From: Alkalinema sp. FACHB-956
GTDB lineage: Bacteria > Cyanobacteriota > Cyanobacteriia > Leptolyngbyales > Leptolyngbyaceae
Direction: 5' to 3'
DNA: 64,000 bases
NCBI RefSeq assembly: GCF_014697025.1
Contig: NZ_JACJRC010000020.1
Coordinates: 38,937-102,936 of the forward strand
Part shown: piece by piece, positions 33,633-42,242 of the stretch
Numbering within the stretch: the stretch's first letter is position 1
Layout: each line of letters begins with the position of its first letter
Program-made: the position numbers and the translations under genes
Notes under the pieces: generated by a model
Seen by the model: the letters and a program-made list of their open reading frames with translations, nothing else
What the model was told of the DNA's origin: nothing
The model's database searches: none

Positions 33633-34067
33633 CTATTCGTCCACCGTTTTAGCAGACACATCTACTACATCCACTGCTTGCACATCGATCGTGCCTTCTG
33701 GCGTTAAGCGTGTTACCTTCCCCTGCACGGCCTGCAAGGGTTCTCCACAGTTGGGGCATTGGAATTGAGAGCCATTCAATCCAGAAATTTCATAGTCACA
33801 AACAGGACAACTCCCCTGCACTAGATTGCGCTTAATCCACCATTGCAGGCCAAAAATGCCCACGATCGGTAACAAAATCAGCAACCCGATCACCACAAGG
33901 GAAAACTGAATGAGCCAACCCAAGCCGAGGGAACCCAGCAGCCAAGCAAACAGGAGTAACCAGACCAACTGCCGCAGCCCATTGCCTAAGCCCAGCTGTG
34001 AAGTGGTAAACATCCCATTAAATGGACCATTTCTGCCTTGGCCGTTGGGGGGTGGAAATTGATTCAT
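33633..34067 (-). CDS. Membrane protein with C-terminal zinc ribbon
   Basis: 144 residues: Pro/Gly/Asn-rich N-terminus, two hydrophobic segments (~35-75), then a zinc ribbon CPVCDYEISG...FQCPNCGE (C-x2-C and C-x2-C), and an acidic C-terminus rich in Val and Asp. Resembles cyanobacterial conserved proteins of unknown function. ATG 34067 is preceded by AAGGAG at 7-nt spacing and is preferred over an ATG six codons upstream. Confidence 0.72.
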   Translation of the reverse strand: MNQFPPPNGQGRNGPFNGMFTTSQLGLGNGLRQLVWLLLFAWLLGSLGLGWLIQFSLVVIGLLILLPIVGIFGLQWWIKRNLVQGSCPVCDYEISGLNGSQFQCPNCGEPLQAVQGKVTRLTPEGTIDVQAVDVVDVSAKTVDE

Positions 34068-34321
34068 AGCTGGCTCCTTAACCAATGGAAGCAGGGGAGA
34101 CGATGGTACAAAGTAGTACAGTGGGTACCAGATAGTACCAGCATCCGTGCTGCTTCTCCTAGGATAGGAGATCTCCTAGCAACCGGGCTACGGCGATCGC
34201 CCCTCTGAATGATTCGTTTGTCCGTACCTGCGGAGTTTGCTCCTGCCTGCTCTCGTCATTTGCTGCATGGTAAGTTCAATTCAGTTCAACCCAATCGCCT
34301 AGAAGGAACGATCGCACCACC

Positions 34322-34951
34322 ATGGAAAAGCACGAAGCAATTACGATCGCGGAATATCAACTCACCGCCGAGTCGTTTAAAGTGGGGACCTGGGCGCACG
34401 ATGTCAGCCAAAATCGTCAAGCCTTGGCCGCAGCAATGCCCCGCAATCCCGGTCGCATTCTAGATCTGGGCTGCGGCCCCGGTCGTGATCTGGTGGCATT
34501 TCAAGCCGAAGGCCATGATGTGGTCGGGCTGGATGCGACCCCGGCCTTTGTCGAGATGGCGCGGCAGGTCGCAAACTGTGAAGTCTGGCAGCAGACGTTT
34601 TTGGACTTGCAGCTACCCGAAAATTACTTCGATGGCATCTTTGCCAATGCTTCGTTGATCCATGTTCCCCGATCGGAGATGGTGCGGGTGCTGCGGGATT
34701 TGGGGCGATCGTTGGTGGCCCAAGGGGCGATTGTGATGTCGATGGTGCGGGGAGAGGGGGAAGGCTTTTCCCATCGACCTACGGGGGCTCGCTATGTCGT
34801 GGGTTGGGAGTATGACACCCTGGCTCCCTGTGTTGAAGCCGCAGGATTTCAGATCGTGCGGCACTACTACCGTCCTCCTAACGCCCCACCGGAAGCCCAG
34901 AACTGGCTGGCGATCGTTGCTCAAAAAATTGTGGCTCAGAAAGCAGGTTAG
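34322..34951 (+). CDS. Class I SAM-dependent methyltransferase
   Basis: 209 residues, Rossmann-type. Motif I ILDLGCGPGRDLVAF binds SAM; an acidic residue in VVGLDATPAF is the ribose contact; the IFANASLIHV block is motif post-II. UbiE/Methyltransf_11-like. Substrate unknown. ATG 34322. No operon partner on the same strand. Confidence 0.88.
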   Translation: MEKHEAITIAEYQLTAESFKVGTWAHDVSQNRQALAAAMPRNPGRILDLGCGPGRDLVAFQAEGHDVVGLDATPAFVEMARQVANCEVWQQTFLDLQLPENYFDGIFANASLIHVPRSEMVRVLRDLGRSLVAQGAIVMSMVRGEGEGFSHRPTGARYVVGWEYDTLAPCVEAAGFQIVRHYYRPPNAPPEAQNWLAIVAQKIVAQKAG

Positions 34952-34984
34952 ACGATGGGGGAGTGAGATTCGGGCGAGCAAAAG

Positions 34985-35040
34985 GCACTTATTCTGGCCA
35001 ACCAGCTATTCTGGCCAACCAGCTATTCTGGCCAACCAGT
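34985..35040. repeat. Short tandem repeat, 17-bp unit
   Basis: About three copies of CTATTCTGGCCAACCAG. The last copy overlaps the 3' end of the 35023-35649 gene and supplies its final codons (TGWPE). Confidence 0.85.
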
Positions 35041-35649
35041 AAAGGGTTTTACCCATTGTTGACGCAAAGCCCAGTCCAGTAACACCGCCGCGATCGCGAA
35101 CATGCCAAAACTTTCGATCGCCAAAATTGCGCCAGCCAGCCATTCTCCCCGCAGGGCATGGTTGATATCGACCTGTGCCAAGCCCCGCACTAACCCAAAG
35201 GCTCCGATCGCCCCCGATCGTAGATGGGAATCCTGGCTAACACTCACCAAGTGGCGATAGGTAATGCCAAACAGAAACCCAGAAAAGCCCGCGATCGCCA
35301 AGCCCACGAGCCACGCTTCCGGCGATCGTAATAACGGATTGCTGGCTGGGGATAGGGCTGTTAAACCTGTCAAGGATCCGATCAAGGATCCGAGGAAATG
35401 TAGCCCGTAGGATTGATTCAGCCAAGTGGCTAGGGTGTAAATCACAGCGGTTCCGATCGCGCTAATCACCGCCGCTTTAATGGACTCTAGGCGCTCCTGC
35501 CACAGGCGTTCTGGTAAACGTTCCTGGGGTAAACGTTCTTGGAGTAAACGCTCCTGGCCTAGACGTTCCTGTGACTGCGGGTTCTCTGTTTGTGTTGGCT
35601 GGAATTCTGGCGTCTGCAATGCCTGCATCTGCTTTGATTCTTGCACCAT
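35023..35649 (-). CDS. Conserved membrane protein, unknown
   Basis: 208 residues. N-terminal ~55 residues contain repeats of the (Q)ERL(x)QERL type encoded by tandem DNA, then four or so hydrophobic segments (~60-85, 110-125, 145-165, 170-195). Not recognised beyond being a cyanobacterial-type membrane protein. The C-terminal end is created by the 17-bp tandem repeat, so its last residues may vary between strains. Confidence 0.68.
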   Translation of the reverse strand: MVQESKQMQALQTPEFQPTQTENPQSQERLGQERLLQERLPQERLPERLWQERLESIKAAVISAIGTAVIYTLATWLNQSYGLHFLGSLIGSLTGLTALSPASNPLLRSPEAWLVGLAIAGFSGFLFGITYRHLVSVSQDSHLRSGAIGAFGLVRGLAQVDINHALRGEWLAGAILAIESFGMFAIAAVLLDWALRQQWVKPFTGWPE

Positions 35650-35723
35650 CCTCTATCCCCTGTTCCCTGTAGCCTGTATCATAGGTACTGGTATTGTCTC
35701 CTATTGTGGCTAGTAATCGCGCT

Positions 35724-35813
35724 ATGGATATTATTTCCTTCGGTTGGGCTGGTTTATTGACCGTTTTTACCTTCTCGATCGCTCTTGTGGTCTGGGGTCG
35801 TAACGGGTTCTAA
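35724..35813 (+). CDS. petN: Cytochrome b6f complex subunit PetN (VIII)
   Basis: 29 residues: one membrane helix with the invariant ending VVWGRNG(F). The N-terminus [12 protein letters not shown] and the helix match PetN in length (29) and pattern. PetN is an essential small subunit that stabilises the cytochrome b6f complex in thylakoids. It is too short for ordinary gene calling. There is no clear ribosome site before ATG 35724. Confidence 0.92.
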   Translation: MDIISFGWAGLLTVFTFSIALVVWGRNGF

Positions 35814-35958
35814 TTGCCAGTGTGATACCGGTTTATCCCTTCGATCCTTCAGATCGAACCCTTTGTAGGAGACGTGCCCATGGTGCGTCTCTCGCTATTT
35901 GCATCGATTTTATTGTGTCTGTTTGAATTCACCTATTGCGAAAAAATTTGACCTGCCC

Positions 35959-36093
35959 ATGAGTACGACATTGTTTACCACCTTAGAAGTGGCTGCTGCG
36001 CTGTTGCTGGCGGTAATTACGGGGGGTGTAATCTATTTAACCGCTGCGGACTGGCGCGATCGCCGTCGCCGGGAAAATGAAGTCAAACGCTAA
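35959..36093 (+). CDS. Small one-helix protein, NdhP-like
   Basis: 44 residues: short N-terminus, one helix (~10-30, AAALLLAVITGGVIYLTAA), then DWRDRRRRENEVKR, a strongly basic cytosolic tail. The size and the pattern (helix, VIYLT-x-x-(D/E)W, RDRRRR) fit the NdhP subunit of the photosynthetic NDH-1 complex, which is ~44 residues. I propose it on pattern only; other tiny thylakoid proteins are possible. It lies downstream of petN on the same strand. The start ATG at 35959 is chosen over an ATG 20 codons upstream in an AT-rich stretch. Confidence 0.58.
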   Translation: MSTTLFTTLEVAAALLLAVITGGVIYLTAADWRDRRRRENEVKR

Positions 36094-36138
36094 GCTGGAC
36101 AACCCAGACAGTCATTCCAATTTTGAATACCCGTTCAC

Positions 36139-36173
36139 CAAAAACCCCTGAACCTATGGATTCAGGGGTTTTG
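36139..36173. terminator. Bidirectional terminator
   Basis: AAAACCCCTGAA pairs with TTCAGGGGTTTT around a short loop, with A-tract before and T-tract after, so it can work for the ndhP-like gene (+) and the ammonium transporter (-). Confidence 0.88.
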
Positions 36174-36243
36174 TGTAGCAATACAAGTCGCAGGATTCAG
36201 TCAATGGCCTGCAAGCTCATACCTAATTGCAGCAAGCTCATGC

Positions 36244-37659
36244 CTACTTAGCAGTAAAGCTCAGCCCAGCTGCGAGTTCCTCGCCGTAGGCTTCTTCACC
36301 ATGTTCGTTGATATCGAGACCTTGGTATTCGGTTTCTTCGCTGGTGCGCAACCCGATCGTGGCATCCAGAACCTTCAGAATAATGAAGGTGCCGATCCCC
36401 GCGATCGCGTAGGTAACGGCGATCGCCACTAATTCAACGCCCAGTTCCCCAAAGTTGCCTTTCAGGACACCGTCTTTACCCGCCGAGTTAACCGCTAAAT
36501 CGGCAAAGACAGCCGTCAAAATGGCCCCAACGGTTCCACCGACGCCATGCACCGGGAAGGTATCCAAGGAATCATCAAATTGCAATTTCGCCTTGAGGCT
36601 GACGGCAAAGAAGCAGCAAGTGGCGGTAATCGCGCCGATGAGCAAGGCAGATAGCGGAGACACAAAACCCGCTGCGGGCGTAATGCCCACCAAACCAGCG
36701 ACAATCCCCGTGGCAATCCCCACAGCCGTCGGCTTACCGCGTAGCACCCATTCCAAAATGACCCACATCAAACCCGCAGCGGTGGCTGAGATGGTGGTGG
36801 TGGTGACCGCTGCTGCTGCCAATCCGCCAGAAGCCAGTGCGCTGCCTCCGTTGAATCCGAACCAACCAAAGAACAGTAAACCGGCACCTAACAGAATGAA
36901 GGGCACATTGTGGGGCGCAGCGGGTTGATTAGGATAGGTTTTGCGAGGGCCAATGACCCAAGCAGCCACTAACGCTGAAAATCCAGAGCTGATGTGGACG
37001 ACGGTTCCGCCCGCAAAGTCGAGGGCACCCAGCCCCCCGTACAGTCCTAGGAAGCCACCCTTGGCCCAAACCATATGGGCAAAAATGGGATACAGAATCC
37101 CAGCCCAGAGAATCATGAACCAGAAATAAGCTTTGAAGCTGATCCGTTCAACGATCGCGCCTGAAATCAGAGCAGGGGTGATGATCGCGAAGGTCATCTG
37201 GTACAGCATGTAAAGCTGGTGAGGCACTGTGGCTGCGTAGGAAACGACTTCTTCCGGTGCAGATCCCTTGAGGTAGTCCGTCGTTTCCAGACCGACCCCA
37301 TTCAAGAAGAGCCATTGGAGTCCGCCGATGAAGGGATTCCCAGGGGCAAAGGAGAGGCTATACCCCCATAGCACCCAGGTCACCCCCACAATGCCCATCA
37401 TGATGAAGCTCATCATCATCGTATTTAGCACGTGCTTGGAACGGACAAACCCACCGTAGAAAAACGCCAACCCCGGTGTCATTAATAGAACTAATGCTGT
37501 GGAAATCAGCAACCATGCGGTATCTGCATTGGAGAGTGCTGTGTCTGCAACCTTTTGAGCGGCCTCAACGGGGGTAGGATCCGCCCACGCATTTCCGGTT
37601 AATGGGAATACCAGTAACCCTAAAGTGACTAATCCAATTCGTAAAAATTGATTCAACAC
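36244..37659 (-). CDS. amt: Ammonium transporter (Amt family)
   Basis: Trimeric channel/transporter for NH4+/NH3 in the cytoplasmic membrane, 471 residues. The N-terminal ~27 residues are a cleavable signal peptide (ending NAWA), then 11 membrane helices. Seen: the Phe gate/Trp region, the twin-His pore (HISSGFSALVAAW and DTFPVHGVGG) and conserved GGFVRSKHVLNTMMMS. All typical of Amt1-type cyanobacterial proteins. A perfect NtcA box lies 222 bp upstream of the ATG (37881-37894). No glnB/glnK is adjacent. Confidence 0.96.
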   Translation of the reverse strand: MLNQFLRIGLVTLGLLVFPLTGNAWADPTPVEAAQKVADTALSNADTAWLLISTALVLLMTPGLAFFYGGFVRSKHVLNTMMMSFIMMGIVGVTWVLWGYSLSFAPGNPFIGGLQWLFLNGVGLETTDYLKGSAPEEVVSYAATVPHQLYMLYQMTFAIITPALISGAIVERISFKAYFWFMILWAGILYPIFAHMVWAKGGFLGLYGGLGALDFAGGTVVHISSGFSALVAAWVIGPRKTYPNQPAAPHNVPFILLGAGLLFFGWFGFNGGSALASGGLAAAAVTTTTISATAAGLMWVILEWVLRGKPTAVGIATGIVAGLVGITPAAGFVSPLSALLIGAITATCCFFAVSLKAKLQFDDSLDTFPVHGVGGTVGAILTAVFADLAVNSAGKDGVLKGNFGELGVELVAIAVTYAIAGIGTFIILKVLDATIGLRTSEETEYQGLDINEHGEEAYGEELAAGLSFTAK

Positions 37660-38162
37660 AAGTTTTAGACCTTACAACCACTTAATGGAGTAGAACAGTG
37701 CTGGAATAGAAGCGTGCAGAGAACTAATTCTGCAAGGAATGAAAGAGAGGGAAAGATCCATACCGGCTCTGCACTAAAGAAGCTGCACTCAGAATTTAGA
37801 CGTTGTGACATGGGATCTACAGGTATAGATCAGATTCACACCCTCGTATTGAATTGCATCAATTCATCAGCCGTAATTCTGTAGTCCAAGATACTTTTTA
37901 GTAAATTATACGATCGGAGTAAACTCGTGATCGGGCTATTCTCAGTAGAAATAACGACTCAAAGGCTGACTTCTCAAGGATTAGACCTATTTCCCTGTGA
38001 ATCCTGTCATTTTGTAAATGTTTTCCGACAACGGCTATAAATTTGCAACGGAGTGTAATTTATAGCCTCCAACCGTTTTTTTGCTATGGCAAATGCCAAT
38101 AGCCACTGAAGCGGAGGTGGGTGGCTATTGGCTGACTGGAATGAAGTGGGTTTGAATTGAAC
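37660..38162. other. amt upstream region
   Basis: About 500 bp holding the NtcA box and the putative amt promoter. From ~38030 onward I see nothing specific until the tandem repeat at 38163. Confidence 0.45.
37881..37894. promoter_or_regulatory. NtcA-binding site
   Basis: GTAGTCCAAGATAC is a perfect GTA-N8-TAC NtcA box. It lies upstream of amt; NtcA activates amt genes when nitrogen is limiting. A clear -10 hexamer at the expected ~22-nt distance was not found (only weak TGCAAT near 37853), so the exact start is open. Confidence 0.75.
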
Positions 38163-38250
38163 GCGGGATTAAGCAGCGCAGGATTAAGCCATGCGGGATT
38201 AAGCAGCGCAGGATTAAGCCATGCGGGATTAAGCAGCGCGGGATTAAGCT
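38163..38250. repeat. Tandem repeat of ~30-bp composite unit
   Basis: Alternating GCGGGATTAAGCAGC and GCAGGATTAAGCCAT units, about three pairs, ending at the stop codon of pcyA. The last unit touches the coding sequence. Confidence 0.85.
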
Positions 38251-38983
38251 AAACCATGTCAAATAAAACCGTCGTCATATAGCGATCGGCCCAAGCGGTG
38301 CCAAAGGCTTTTTCCAGAACGCGGCGAGTCTTGTCATTTTGCTGTTGCTGGTTGCAGTAGTAGCGCTGCCCTGCTAAGAACTCTGCTTCCCGTTCTGGGG
38401 TGGGCTGGGTCGCAACTGCCTGTTGGCAATGGATGATCAGGTATTGGCAAACCCGATCGAGAAAGCGTTGTTCTTCTTCCGCGCTGTGGGGCTGGATAAA
38501 TAAACAAAATGGCGAAAAAATATCACCCCAAGCAGGAAACTTACGCTGTTGGGCAAAGGTCATTTCTGGGAGTGCGCTAAGGTCGTCACAGTAATTTTCT
38601 GGAAGCCGACGATCGTCACTGGTGGGCGAGAGATCGGCGATCGCCATGCTAATTTGTCCCCGGCCTGAGACCAAATCGGCCCCAAACATGGGAATTGCAT
38701 AGCTAGAATTGGGAAACATAACACAATGCAGAATGTCAAGATTGTTTCCCACCTTGGCCAGTTCCAAATGCAATTTGCGAAACTGGGGAGTCTGGTAGCA
38801 TTTATTCTCAATGATCAGCTTTTCCCCTTCCATGCGCCCTTCCACATAACCCAAATCCTCCGGTAGGCTGTAGGGTTGCAGATCCAAGTGCTTGTGCCAG
38901 ATGGCATCGATTTGATCGGCCAATTGACGAATGGTCGGATGTTGCTGAAATCGAATGGAAGTGTCAGGGAAGTTTACAGTCAT
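38249..38983 (-). CDS. pcyA: Phycocyanobilin:ferredoxin oxidoreductase
   Basis: Ferredoxin-dependent four-electron reduction of biliverdin to phycocyanobilin, the chromophore of phycocyanin. From ATG 38983 the protein is 244 residues, the usual size. Catalytic residues of Synechocystis PcyA, Glu76, His88 and Asp105, correspond to E74, H86 (ILHCVMFPN) and D103 (FGADLVSGRGQ) here, and the PAWGDIFSPFCLFIQP block is conserved. An upstream ATG at 39121 would add 46 residues of unrelated sequence and is rejected. Works downstream of heme oxygenase (5957) and feeds CpcA/CpcB. Confidence 0.95.
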   Translation of the reverse strand: MTVNFPDTSIRFQQHPTIRQLADQIDAIWHKHLDLQPYSLPEDLGYVEGRMEGEKLIIENKCYQTPQFRKLHLELAKVGNNLDILHCVMFPNSSYAIPMFGADLVSGRGQISMAIADLSPTSDDRRLPENYCDDLSALPEMTFAQQRKFPAWGDIFSPFCLFIQPHSAEEEQRFLDRVCQYLIIHCQQAVATQPTPEREAEFLAGQRYYCNQQQQNDKTRRVLEKAFGTAWADRYMTTVLFDMV

Positions 38984-39190
38984 GTCACTTGAGAAATGCA
39001 CAGTGGGATAGTTAGGAACCGCGATCGCTAGGCAAGGGATGGAGACGACCCCATATCCTTGCATTTCAAAGCTCTTCTTAGAATACCGCTCGCAGGGGTG
39101 ACATTCTGACGGTATGAACAACTGTAAAGCTTGACCTGATCAATCCACCAAATCAATCCACCGAATCAATCAACTGACTTCAATCAACCT

Positions 39191-39997
39191 ATGGCTGGGC
39201 AAATTCTAGGCGATCGCTATCAAGTGGAACGGCAACTCAATAAGCAGGCGGGGCGTTGGACGCTCTTAGGTCGAGATTTAACCAGCCAGCAATGGGTGGT
39301 GCTCAAACTGCTGTTTGTCGATGACCAACTGATTCCCAGTGATCTCAAGCAGTTTGACCGGGAGATGCACGCCCTCCAAGCCCTGAGTCATCCCTGTATT
39401 CCCCAGTACCTGGGATATTTTGAGCATGAGCTGCCGATGGGCAAGGCGATCGTCTTGGTGCAGGACTACGTACCGGGCAATTCCCTCCAGGACTTGCTCC
39501 AGATGGGGCGAACGTTTACCGAACCCGAAGCCAAGCAATTAGCAACGGTCTTGCTCAAAGTTCTGGCCTATCTCCATCGACAAACCCCGCCTATGATCCA
39601 CCGTGATCTGAAACCGGGCAATATTGTGCTGGCCGATCGACGCCCCCATCTGGTGGATTTTGGCTCGGTCAAGATGATGATTGGAGCCGAACGTTCCGCT
39701 TTCTCGATCGTGGGGACTGATGGCTATATGCCGCCGGAGCAGTTTAGTGGGCGGGCTGTAATGGCGTCGGATTTATATGGCTTGGGATCCACGATCGTGC
39801 ATTTGGTGACGGGCCAACTCCCCAGTACCCTGCCGCGCAAGCAGGGCCAACTGCAACTTCAGGAGGTGATTGATCTCAGTCCGGCCTTTACCGACTGGTT
39901 GCAATGGATGACGGAAATGAGCCTCGATCGCCGCTTGCAAACTGCGGAAGAAGCCTTACTGGTGTTGAATACAGGACAGGTGCGAGGCATGCTGTAA
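39191..39997 (+). CDS. Serine/threonine protein kinase
   Basis: 268 residues, single Hanks-type kinase domain without transmembrane helix. Seen: ATP-lysine in WVVLKLLF, catalytic loop HRDLKPGN (~138), DFGS (~155), activation segment GTDGYMPPEQF and DLYGLG. The glycine-rich loop is degenerate (LNKQAGRWTLLG). Domain order and the start LGDRYQVERQL are typical of cyanobacterial Spk kinases. Substrate unknown. ATG 39191. Confidence 0.92.
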   Translation: MAGQILGDRYQVERQLNKQAGRWTLLGRDLTSQQWVVLKLLFVDDQLIPSDLKQFDREMHALQALSHPCIPQYLGYFEHELPMGKAIVLVQDYVPGNSLQDLLQMGRTFTEPEAKQLATVLLKVLAYLHRQTPPMIHRDLKPGNIVLADRRPHLVDFGSVKMMIGAERSAFSIVGTDGYMPPEQFSGRAVMASDLYGLGSTIVHLVTGQLPSTLPRKQGQLQLQEVIDLSPAFTDWLQWMTEMSLDRRLQTAEEALLVLNTGQVRGML

Positions 39998-40178
39998 TCC
40001 TGCTGTAGGCCGGTCAAGCCTATCCTGCCCGCTGGGTGAATTGAGATCCAGCATGGGAAATCCGGCATTGAGATCCCAGGGTTCCGCTCTATAGTGAAAA
40101 GGGATGGACTGTGAAGCAGCGCGGGTAACGGATGGATTGCCCGATCGCCGCACAGGTAGACAAGAAGCGGAGGGAGTT

Positions 40179-40355
40179 ATGTTTAATTTAGGCTGGACAG
40201 AAGTTGCCATCATTCTATTGGTGGCTGTGGTCATCTTTGGCCCCAAAAAAATTCCAGAACTGGGCAACACGTTTGGCAAAACCCTGCGGGGATTTAAAGA
40301 AGGGATGACCCAGGCGAATGATCCGCAGTCGTCGGATCGGGAGACTGGAGATTAA
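40179..40355 (+). CDS. tatA: Sec-independent translocase TatA/TatE
   Basis: 58 residues: one membrane helix followed by FGPKKIPELGNTFGKTLRGFKEG, the amphipathic TatA signature. Forms the twin-arginine export channel with TatC. ATG 40179 has GGAGGGA directly upstream; the longer upstream frame is rejected. It is near a dienelactone-hydrolase gene with a Tat-like signal (46740), but this is not a functional link. Confidence 0.93.
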   Translation: MFNLGWTEVAIILLVAVVIFGPKKIPELGNTFGKTLRGFKEGMTQANDPQSSDRETGD

Positions 40356-40446
40356 TTCCACAGGAAAGGCTTTTTGCAGGCCCACGGTATTGCCTCCCGT
40401 TCTACGTTTCATGGGAGGATGATGCGGTTCGCGATCGATCTCTCCC

Positions 40447-41142
40447 ATGCGCTTTGACATTCTGACTCTATTTCCTGATTTTTTTGCGTCGCCGCTCCAG
40501 TCGGGGTTGTTGGGGAAAGCGCTGGAGAAAGGAATTGCAGCGGTTCATCTGACCAATCCCCGCGACTTCACCACGGACAAGCACCACAAAGTGGATGATG
40601 AACCCTACGGCGGCGGCGTTGGCATGGTGATCAAGCCGGAACCTGTGTTTGCTGCGATCGAATCCTTACCCAGCTTGCCCAAGCGGGAACTGATTTACGT
40701 CACACCCCAGGGACAACCCATGACCCAAGGGCTCTTTAAGGAACTCGTCACCTATGACCAGGTGATTGTGCTCTGTGGGCATTACGAAGGGGTGGATGAA
40801 CGGGTGATGAGCATTGTGACGCGGGAAGTGTCCCTGGGGGATTTTGTCTTGACCTGTGGGGAAATTCCGGCCCTGGCCTTATTAAATGGCACGATTCGCT
40901 TACTACCCGGCACGATCGGCAAAGCAGATTCCCTCAAGTTTGAAAGTTTTGAAGGGGAGGGCTTGCTGGACTATCCCCACTACACCCGTCCCTCGGAGTT
41001 TCGCGGCATGGCTGTCCCCGAAGTCCTGCGATCGGGCAACCATAAGGAAATTGAAAAATGGCGACGCCAGCAGCAGATCGATCGCACCCGCGATCGACGA
41101 CCAGATCTCTACGCCCAATGGCTACAAAATCAGAGCGACTAG
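40447..41142 (+). CDS. trmD: tRNA (guanine-N1)-methyltransferase TrmD
   Basis: Methylates G37 of tRNAs with SAM (trefoil-knot SPOUT fold), preventing frameshifting. 231 residues. Seen: MRFDILTLFPDFF start, DDEPYGGGVGMV, CGHYEGVDERV, and the DFVLTCGEIPAL-like knot region with LPGTIGKADS. Normal length; ATG 40447. It lies 91 bp behind tatA on the same strand. Confidence 0.96.
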   Translation: MRFDILTLFPDFFASPLQSGLLGKALEKGIAAVHLTNPRDFTTDKHHKVDDEPYGGGVGMVIKPEPVFAAIESLPSLPKRELIYVTPQGQPMTQGLFKELVTYDQVIVLCGHYEGVDERVMSIVTREVSLGDFVLTCGEIPALALLNGTIRLLPGTIGKADSLKFESFEGEGLLDYPHYTRPSEFRGMAVPEVLRSGNHKEIEKWRRQQQIDRTRDRRPDLYAQWLQNQSD

Positions 41143-41317
41143 GCCCAGCGTGACCCACCCACCCTATTACGCTCCTACCTTCCTACGCCCTTAACCCGCC
41201 CACTCCCTTATCCACCCACCCAATAAAAGCCATCCCCCTGAAAAAAATCGTGCACTTTAAATAGACCCATGTATCTTGGTAGCTGTATGAGCAGATGTAC
41301 TGGGAGATTGGTGCACC

Positions 41318-42145
41318 ATGAGTAAAACCATGACGCGGTTGGCCGGAATCAGTGGCCTCATTCTTCTAGTGGGCTGCAATGGGCAACCCCAGTCTCAAAC
41401 CAACCCCAAAAATTCCCAGGGAGATTTAACCGCCGTTGCGCCCCAGAGTTTTCCTGCGCCGATCGTCACGGGTAAAAACAATCAGCCCAAGTTACCCGAA
41501 GCCCCGGTTCTGGCGACGGTGCCCGTTCCGGGATTAATGAAAAGTACGAAGGCGGAAACCCGAGTCACTCAGGCTGCAATGGCGAACAAGCGGGATCCCT
41601 TTGCGACCCTATTACCTAGCCAAACGGTGATTAATCTGCCGCCCGGTAGTTTGCGATCGATCCCCTCAAAGGCGGGACAGCCATCCAAAACGACCCCTGC
41701 GGCCAAATCGGGCACCGTCGCTAGAAAATCCAACTCCCGCCTGCCGCAGATTGCCTTAAAGCCTTTGCCAACGCCTCGGGCCATGCAGCCGATCCCCTCA
41801 GCGGCGCTGCCGCCTCTGGCGGTTAACCCATTATCGGCTCCTCTGTCGGCTCCCATGTCCGCTCCGGTGGCCCCGCCTTCGTTGACGGAGTTGGCGGAAA
41901 ACGTCGAAATTACGGGAGTGGTGCAGGTGGGCGATCGCATCATGGCGATCGCGAAGGCTCCCAACGAAGTCACGTCGCGCTATGTGCAGCAGGGGGATTA
42001 CCTGTCCGGTGGGCAGGTGTTGCTGAAGGAAATCCGGATGCAGGGGCAAGGCGAACCGATCGTCATCCTGCAACAAAATGGCAGGCAGGTAATTAAGTCG
42101 ATCGGGAGCACTGCGGGGCGGATGGCGGCCTTTCGACCGTTCTAG
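41318..42145 (+). CDS. Putative lipoprotein with PilP-like C-terminal region
   Basis: 275 residues. Signal peptide with lipobox LVGC (Cys at ~19). A long Pro/Ser/Ala-rich linker follows (~25-185), and a C-terminal ~85-residue beta domain with ITGVVQVGDRIMAIAKAPNE, YVQQGDYLSGGQVLLKEI. The DPFATL motif before the linker and the GD-x-L-x-G-x-V-L pattern recall PilP-type pilus lipoproteins; weak, and no pil genes adjoin. ATG 41318 (or 41330). Confidence 0.65.
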   Translation: MSKTMTRLAGISGLILLVGCNGQPQSQTNPKNSQGDLTAVAPQSFPAPIVTGKNNQPKLPEAPVLATVPVPGLMKSTKAETRVTQAAMANKRDPFATLLPSQTVINLPPGSLRSIPSKAGQPSKTTPAAKSGTVARKSNSRLPQIALKPLPTPRAMQPIPSAALPPLAVNPLSAPLSAPMSAPVAPPSLTELAENVEITGVVQVGDRIMAIAKAPNEVTSRYVQQGDYLSGGQVLLKEIRMQGQGEPIVILQQNGRQVIKSIGSTAGRMAAFRPF

Positions 42146-42242
42146 GGTTGGGCGGTTTTGGGTGCATCGCGATCAGGGACTTGAAAGAGTTGTTTGCAAT
42201 GGGGAATGAGCGGAACCGTAGGCAATTAGCGGAACCGTAGGA

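Noticed and set aside
38163..38250. CRISPR array
   Set aside because: Contiguous tandem units without unique spacers and no cas genes nearby.
38984..39121. 46-residue N-terminal extension of PcyA
   Set aside because: PcyA proteins are ~245 residues; the extra part is unrelated and probably the leader of the gene.
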